A stretch of DNA of 64,000 nucleotides from AWTP1-13 sp050248715. GTDB taxonomy: Bacteria > Pseudomonadota > Alphaproteobacteria > Rhizobiales > Hyphomicrobiaceae. This document shows positions 59,521-64,000 of the stretch, one piece after another. The notes under the pieces are model-generated. The model worked only from the letters and a program-made list of their open reading frames with translations. It made no database searches and was not told where the DNA came from. The stretch is from NCBI GenBank assembly GCA_050248715.1, contig JBFWRV010000030.1, positions 1 through 64,000 on the forward strand, written 5' to 3'. The position numbers were made by a program, and so were the translations under genes. Each line of letters begins with the position of its first letter. The stretch's first letter is position 1.

Positions 59521-60677
59521 AGTACCGCTCCATAGATTTCGCTGGCATCCTGGAGCGTCACTTCGCGCGGATTGTTCACCAGCAGGCGCGTCTGCTTCAT
59601 GGCATCTTCCGCCAGCTGTCCGACATGTTCCTGCTTGATGCCGACATCACGCAGCCGGACCGGCAGGCCAAGGTCTGGTGCCAGCGTCGCGAAATAACTG
59701 ATGAGCGCCGCCGTCCGATCATCTGCGTTGCCGCGAGCCTCCGGTACGATGATGCCAGCCAACTCCGCGTAGAGCGGTTTCGCTACCGGCGCGTTGAAGC
59801 GCAGAACCTCGGGCAGGACGAGCGAATTCGAGAGGCCGTGCGCGACGTGGAAGCGGGCGCCGACCGGATATGCGAGTGCGTGCACCGCGGCGACTGGTGC
59901 ATTGGCAAAGGCCATGCCTGCCAGCATGGAGCCTATCAGCATCGCCTGCCGAGCCTGGCGGTTGCTGCCGTTGCTGCACGCCTCGCGAATATTGCCGGCC
60001 AGCAGCGCCAGGGCCTCCCGCGCCAGACAATCCGAGACCACGTTCTTCAGGCGCTTGCTGGTGTAGGCTTCAATGGCATGCACCATGGCGTCGATGCCGG
60101 TAGCAGCCGTGCTCGCCCGCGGCAGGCCCAGCGTCAGGTCGGCATCGAGAACCGCCCAGTCGGGCAGCAGAACCGGCGAGACGACACCCTTCTTCTCCCC
60201 CTCGCCGGTGGTGACGATGGAGATTGGCGTCACCTCCGATCCGGTGCCGGCCGTTGTCGGTGCCAGCACGAGGGGGAGGCGCGGGCCCTTGGCGTTGCCG
60301 ACACCGTAGATGTCATCTAGTCGCTCGCCGCTGGCAACAAGCAGTGCCGCCAGCTTAGCGACATCCATGGAGCTGCCGCCGCCGATCGAAAGCACGCCAT
60401 CAACACCTGCGGCTTTCGCCGCGACGACGGCCGCGCTCACGACCTGCACCGGCGGGTCTGCGACCACATCGGTGAACAGGGTCGTCTTGATGCCGTTGCT
60501 GGCAAGGTTGTCGAGTGCCGAGCGGAGCAGGCCGGCCTTCATGATGCCAGCGTCGGTGACGATCAGGACCGACCGGCAACCGAGCGACTTCATCAGCTCG
60601 CCGACGCGAGCGGAGGCGCCGGGCTCGGCGAGGACCGATTTGGTCGTTTGGAACGTGAAGCCTTTTTCCACTCTCAT
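59517..60677 (-). CDS. iron-containing alcohol dehydrogenase
   Basis: 386 residues from the ATG at 60677. Motifs: GVLSIGGGSSMDVAKLAALL, LPLVLAPTTAGTGSEVTPISIV, GIDAMVHAIEAYTSK and HALAYPVGARFHVAHGLSN with metal-binding His residues. It oxidises or reduces a hydroxyl intermediate with NAD(P). The GGAG before the ATG is very close. It lies 86 bp after the livM stop. Confidence 0.9.
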   Translation of the reverse strand: MRVEKGFTFQTTKSVLAEPGASARVGELMKSLGCRSVLIVTDAGIMKAGLLRSALDNLASNGIKTTLFTDVVADPPVQVVSAAVVAAKAAGVDGVLSIGGGSSMDVAKLAALLVASGERLDDIYGVGNAKGPRLPLVLAPTTAGTGSEVTPISIVTTGEGEKKGVVSPVLLPDWAVLDADLTLGLPRASTAATGIDAMVHAIEAYTSKRLKNVVSDCLAREALALLAGNIREACSNGSNRQARQAMLIGSMLAGMAFANAPVAAVHALAYPVGARFHVAHGLSNSLVLPEVLRFNAPVAKPLYAELAGIIVPEARGNADDRTAALISYFATLAPDLGLPVRLRDVGIKQEHVGQLAEDAMKQTRLLVNNPREVTLQDASEIYGAVL

Positions 60678-60763
60678 TCTCCTCGCCGATGCAGGCCCGA
60701 CACGATGCGCTCTTTGGTCTGCTGGCTTGCATAATTGAAGCAATGCGCGACTTGCACGCTTGG

Positions 60764-61756
60764 TTAGGCAGGCCACAATTCCCGCCGCCGCGCGGTCAGC
60801 CGCTCGGCCAGTGCGATGAGCTCGCCGACGATGCCTTTGCGGAACAGCAGGACGCAGGACATGAAGATTAGCCCGATGACGATGGGTACCTTGGTCGAGA
60901 AATCCACAGCTAGCGGACCGATCTGGACGACGCCCATGCTGGCAAGCTTGCTCTCCAGCGTAATGACCAGGATCGCTCCGACGATCGGCCCGAACGATGT
61001 TCCTAATCCGCCAAGCAGGCACATCAGGATTACGGTGCCCGACAGGGTCCAGTGCACGTCCGGGAGGGACGCGAGCCCCAGAGTTAAGGCCTTCAGTCCG
61101 CCGGCGAGGCCCGCCAGCGCTGCTGACAGGACGAAAGCGGTCAGCTTGTAGGATTTGATATCGTAGCCGAGCGAGATCGCGCGCGCCTCGTTATCGCGAA
61201 TGGCGAGCAGCACGTGGCCGAAGGGTGCCTCCATGAGGCGCTGAAGCCCCCAGATCGCCGCCAGCGCCACGACGACAACCAGGCCATACAGCACGAGGTC
61301 GTTGCCCAGGCTGTACGTGCCGAGGAGCGTGCCCCGGGGAATACGCTGGAGACCGTCTTCGGCGCCGGTAAATGGAGCCTGCACGCAAAAGAAGTAGATC
61401 ATCTGTGCCATCGCCAGGGTGATCATGGCGAAGTAGATGCCCTGCCGGCGGATGGCCATGCCGCCGATCGCCAGGCCCAGCACCGCACCGATGCCGAGGC
61501 TCGCAACCAGCGCCAGTTCGGTCGGCATTCCCCATTCCTTCGCGGCGTGGCCAGCCAGATAGGCTCCCATGCCAAAAAACGCGGCATGACCGATCGAAAG
61601 CAGGCCGACATAGCCGGTGAAAAAATTGAAGGCGGCCGCGAACAGCGCAAATGCGACGCACTTCAGAAGAAACAGCGGATAGAGGCCGGTCATGGGCGCC
61701 AGAATTGCGGCAATGCCGAGCACGACCAGGAGGAGGGTGGAGTGTCTCATGTTCAT
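60764..61756 (-). CDS. livM: LivM-like ABC permease
   Basis: 330 residues from the ATG at 61756 overlapping the livH stop (ATGA). About nine membrane helices with the LivM hallmarks FNFFTGYVGLLSIGHAAFFGMGAY, EAPFGHVLLAIRDNEARAISLGYDI and LLGGLGTSFGPIVGAILV. Second permease of the Liv2 importer. It is complete, unlike the shortened LivM part in the fusion at 42796-45345. Confidence 0.93.
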   Translation of the reverse strand: MNMRHSTLLLVVLGIAAILAPMTGLYPLFLLKCVAFALFAAAFNFFTGYVGLLSIGHAAFFGMGAYLAGHAAKEWGMPTELALVASLGIGAVLGLAIGGMAIRRQGIYFAMITLAMAQMIYFFCVQAPFTGAEDGLQRIPRGTLLGTYSLGNDLVLYGLVVVVALAAIWGLQRLMEAPFGHVLLAIRDNEARAISLGYDIKSYKLTAFVLSAALAGLAGGLKALTLGLASLPDVHWTLSGTVILMCLLGGLGTSFGPIVGAILVITLESKLASMGVVQIGPLAVDFSTKVPIVIGLIFMSCVLLFRKGIVGELIALAERLTARRRELWPA

Positions 61757-62631
61757 GCCTCCCGCCCAAACAGGCCTGCAGGCCGCACCAGCAGGACCAG
61801 CGCCATGATGATGAAGACCGTGGTGGACGATATCTCCGGATAGAAGACCTTGGAGAGACCTTCGATCACGCCCAGTCCCAAACCAGTCAGGACCGCTCCG
61901 AGCGTCGAGCCGAGGCCGCCGATGACGACTACGGCGAAGGCTACGATGAGCAGATTCGAGCCCATCAGCGGCTGCACCTGATAGATTGGCGCAGCCAACA
62001 CGCCGGCGAATGCGGCGAGGCCTACGCCGAGACCATAAGTGAGCGTGACCATGAGTGGTACGTTGATGCCAAGCGCCTGCACGAGACGGGCATTTTCCGT
62101 CCCGGCGCGCAGATAGGAGCCAAGACTGGTCCGCTCGATCAGGAGCCAGACACCGATGCACACCGCCAACGAGACACCGACTACCCAGACGCGATAGAGC
62201 GGCAAGCGCATGAACCCGAGGTCGACAAGGCCATCGAGCTGCGCAGGACCGGCGTATGACTGGCCGGCAGAGCCATAGATATCGAGGAAGATGCCTTCGA
62301 GTACGAGCGCCAGTCCGAAGGTCAACAGCAAGCTATAGAGATGGTCCAGGCCGGTGAGCCGGCGAAGCAGCAACCGCTCGACCAACATGCCGAAGGCGCC
62401 GACGACCACCGGCACGACAAGCAGCGCGACCCAGTAGTTGATCCCAAGCCATCGCGCGCCGAGATACGCCGCAAACGCGCCCAGCATGTAGACGGCGCCA
62501 TGCGCAAAGTTGATGACATTGAGAAGCCCGAAGATGACGGCGAGGCCGAGGCTTAGCATGGCATAGAAGCAGCCGTTGACAAGGCCGATGGTGACCTGGC
62601 CGAGCAGCACTGGAAGAGGAATGTCGAACAC
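61753..62631 (-). CDS. livH: LivH-like ABC permease
   Basis: 292 residues from a GTG with GGGAGGG just upstream. LivH hallmarks: GLVNGCFYAMLSLGLAVIFGLLNVINFAHGAVYMLGAF, GSYLRAGTENARLVQALGIN and GGLGSTLGAVLTGLGLGVIEGL. It forms the inner-membrane pore with LivM. It lies 12 bp after the livF stop in the same operon. Confidence 0.93.
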   Translation of the reverse strand: MFDIPLPVLLGQVTIGLVNGCFYAMLSLGLAVIFGLLNVINFAHGAVYMLGAFAAYLGARWLGINYWVALLVVPVVVGAFGMLVERLLLRRLTGLDHLYSLLLTFGLALVLEGIFLDIYGSAGQSYAGPAQLDGLVDLGFMRLPLYRVWVVGVSLAVCIGVWLLIERTSLGSYLRAGTENARLVQALGINVPLMVTLTYGLGVGLAAFAGVLAAPIYQVQPLMGSNLLIVAFAVVVIGGLGSTLGAVLTGLGLGVIEGLSKVFYPEISSTTVFIIMALVLLVRPAGLFGREA

Positions 62632-62643
62632 GGTCCCTCCCGC

Positions 62644-63423
62644 TCAAACGCCGATGTAGCGATCGAGAAGCTCGGCGCTTGACGCCAGCTCCGCCGCCGT
62701 CACGTGCAGCACGACTTGCCCACGCTCCACCACGAAGTGGCGGTCTGCGATATCCTCGACAAAGTGGGTGTTCTGCTCGACGAGCAGGATCGTGTAGTTG
62801 AGGCCCTTGAGGCGCGTGATCAATTCGAGAAGCCGATCCACGATCACTGGCGCGAGGCCCTCGGAGATCTCATCCAGCAGGAGGAGGCGCGACCCGGTGC
62901 GCAGGATCCGAGCGATGGCGAGCATTTGCTGCTCGCCGCCGGAAAGCCTGGTTCCCTGCGCCTTTCGCCGCTCGGCGAGATTGGGGAGCAGCGTGTAGAT
63001 TTCTTCGAGCGACATGCCGCCGCCGGCCTGGCTCGGAGGAAGGCGGAGGTTCTCTTCGCATGTCAGGCTGGCGAAAATGCCGCGCTCCTCGGGGCAGTAT
63101 CCGACACCCAGACGAGCAATACGGTGCGGCGCCAGGCTGATCGCTTCCGTACCGGAGATGCGGATCGAACCCTTGCGGCGGTCAACCAGCCCCATGACCG
63201 CGCGCAGAGTGGTTGTGCGTCCGCCGCCGTTGCGGCCGAGCAAAGACACCACTTCCCCTTCTGCGAGCGCCAGGGTGATGCCGTGCAGGATGTGCGATTC
63301 GCCGTACCAGGCATGAACTCCATCGAGGGCAAGGACTTCGCGTCGTTGCGGTGGGGAAGTCGCAATTCGAGACTGGCTAACATGCGCGAGTGCCGGCGCA
63401 TTGATGGCGAGCGAGGTCGTCAT
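62644..63423 (-). CDS. livF: LivF-like ABC ATPase with Arg in the Walker A
   Basis: 259 residues from an ATG overlapping the livG stop (ATGA). Signature LSGGEQQMLAIARIL, Walker B LLLLDEISEGLAP and LLVEQNTHFVEDIA are normal. The Walker A reads GRNGGGRTTT, with R69 in place of the invariant Lys. A ~28-residue N-terminal extension precedes the domain. ATP binding may be weakened, or asymmetric with LivG supplying the competent site; the change may also be a lineage-typical variant. Confidence 0.88.
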   Translation of the reverse strand: MTTSLAINAPALAHVSQSRIATSPPQRREVLALDGVHAWYGESHILHGITLALAEGEVVSLLGRNGGGRTTTLRAVMGLVDRRKGSIRISGTEAISLAPHRIARLGVGYCPEERGIFASLTCEENLRLPPSQAGGGMSLEEIYTLLPNLAERRKAQGTRLSGGEQQMLAIARILRTGSRLLLLDEISEGLAPVIVDRLLELITRLKGLNYTILLVEQNTHFVEDIADRHFVVERGQVVLHVTAAELASSAELLDRYIGV

Positions 63424-64000
63424 TTCCGGCTCCTCTGCCTGGCGCGTGAGCCGAGATAGGCTTCGATCACTTGCGGATCGCGCGAAACCTCATCGTAGGT
63501 TCCTTCGGCGATTTTCTCGCCGCGGCGGAGCACGCTAATGCGATGGGCGACATGCGCGACCATGCGCATATTGTGCTCGACCATGAGCACGGTGCGACCG
63601 ACCGCCACGCGCTTGATGAGAGCCGTTATTCGGTCGACGTCCTCATGCCCGAGACCTTGGGTTGGCTCGTCCAGCAGCATGAGCTTGGGTGCGGTGGCGA
63701 CGGTTGTTGCCAACTCGAGGATGCGCTTTTGGCCGTAGGCAAGCTGGCCGGCGCGATGACCAGCAAGGCTAGCAAGCTCGAACTGCTGGAGCACCTCGGA
63801 GATGCGAGGCTCAAGGGTCGCAACGGTGCGGCCGCCGGTCCAGAACCGCCAGGGCGAGACCATGCCCTGCTGCAAGGCAATCCGCAGGTTCTCGTGCACC
63901 GACAGGTGCGGAAAGATCGCTGAGATCTGGAATGAGCGGACGATGCCGCGGCGCGCCAATGCAGCCGGGGGCTCGGACGTGATGTCCTCTCCTTCGAAAG
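63420..64000 (-). CDS. livG: LivG-like ABC ATPase, 5' part beyond window
   Basis: The C-terminal ~193 residues are present; the frame stays open to the window edge (FEGEDIT, then ARRGIVRSFQISAIFPHLSVHENLRIAL). LAYGQKRILELATTVATAPKLMLLDEPTQGLGHEDV gives a modified signature and the Walker B, and LMVEHNMRMVAHVAHRISVLRRGEKIAEG the LivG His-loop. The Walker A lies off the window. First visible gene of the second catabolic operon, overlapping livF by 4 bp. Confidence 0.9.
   Translation of the reverse strand, partial: FEGEDITSEPPAALARRGIVRSFQISAIFPHLSVHENLRIALQQGMVSPWRFWTGGRTVATLEPRISEVLQQFELASLAGHRAGQLAYGQKRILELATTVATAPKLMLLDEPTQGLGHEDVDRITALIKRVAVGRTVLMVEHNMRMVAHVAHRISVLRRGEKIAEGTYDEVSRDPQVIEAYLGSRARQRSRK

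Noticed and set aside
1..64000. CRISPR arrays, insertion sequences, tRNA or rRNA genes
   Set aside because: No regularly spaced direct repeats, transposase motifs, terminal inverted repeats, cloverleaf or rRNA-like sequence was noticed while reading both strands; this was by eye, not by a model search.

Overview
The window is high-GC DNA from a proteobacterium, most likely an alphaproteobacterium of the Hyphomicrobiales. That reading rests on the Trb/TraG conjugation set with DUF736, DUF2285 and TraF partners, on two Liv-type ABC importers, and on feruloyl-CoA synthetase and Mo-hydroxylase catabolic genes. I saw no rRNA, tRNA, CRISPR array, integrase or transposase.

Layout. (1) 116-6800: a minus-strand operon with its own operator-covered promoter. 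It encodes HigB toxin, a HigA antitoxin fused to an ImmA/IrrE-type metallopeptidase, an unknown protein, and a 1413-residue protein joining an Mrr-like nuclease to a STAND-type NTPase. (2) 6881-8818: a SocA/Panacea-domain protein, an AlpA-like regulator and a 5'-truncated MFS transporter that abuts a 3'-truncated trbI. (3) 8771-20854: the mating-pair and coupling genes trbI-G-F-L-J-E-D-C-B, a CopG-like protein and traG. (4) 21178-22515: a plus-strand nucleotidyltransferase and trypsin-like protease pair. (5) 22562-26320: ICE maintenance genes (toprim protein, ParB-like protein, ArdC). (6) 26827-35392: a cargo island with a PIN-like protein, two PD-(D/E)XK-like nucleases, a small membrane protein and its decayed inverted copy, a STAND-like NTPase and a patatin-like lipase. 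(7) 35427-41179: relaxase, DUF736, XRE regulator, TraF peptidase, excisionase-like HTH and DUF6499/DUF2285. The conjugative element looks degenerate: trbI is truncated, trbE has a nonsense codon, the DUF2285 gene has a frameshift, and neither trbK nor an integrase is visible.

(8) 41453-64000 reads as chromosomal catabolic DNA, almost all on the minus strand. A first cluster (feruloyl-CoA synthetase, thiolase, LivK, a LivH-LivM-LivG fusion, LivF, an isochorismatase-like protein) diverges from a MarR regulator across a perfect palindrome; its synthetase gene carries a Trp-to-amber change. A second operon-like cluster (LivG, LivF, LivH, LivM, Fe-alcohol dehydrogenase, thioesterase, CoxG, enoyl-CoA hydratase, CoxM/CoxS/form-II CoxL-type molybdenum hydroxylase with an embedded lactonase-like MBL protein, SDR, acyl-CoA ligase) probably imports an aromatic or related acid, activates it to a CoA thioester and oxidises it; the substrate is not identifiable from sequence.

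Points of most interest are the HigB/HigA-ImmA/Mrr-STAND operon, the cargo island with its inverted membrane-gene copies, a twice (perhaps three times) repeated double-hairpin element upstream of ICE genes, the nucleotidyltransferase-protease pair, and several enzymes lacking key catalytic residues.
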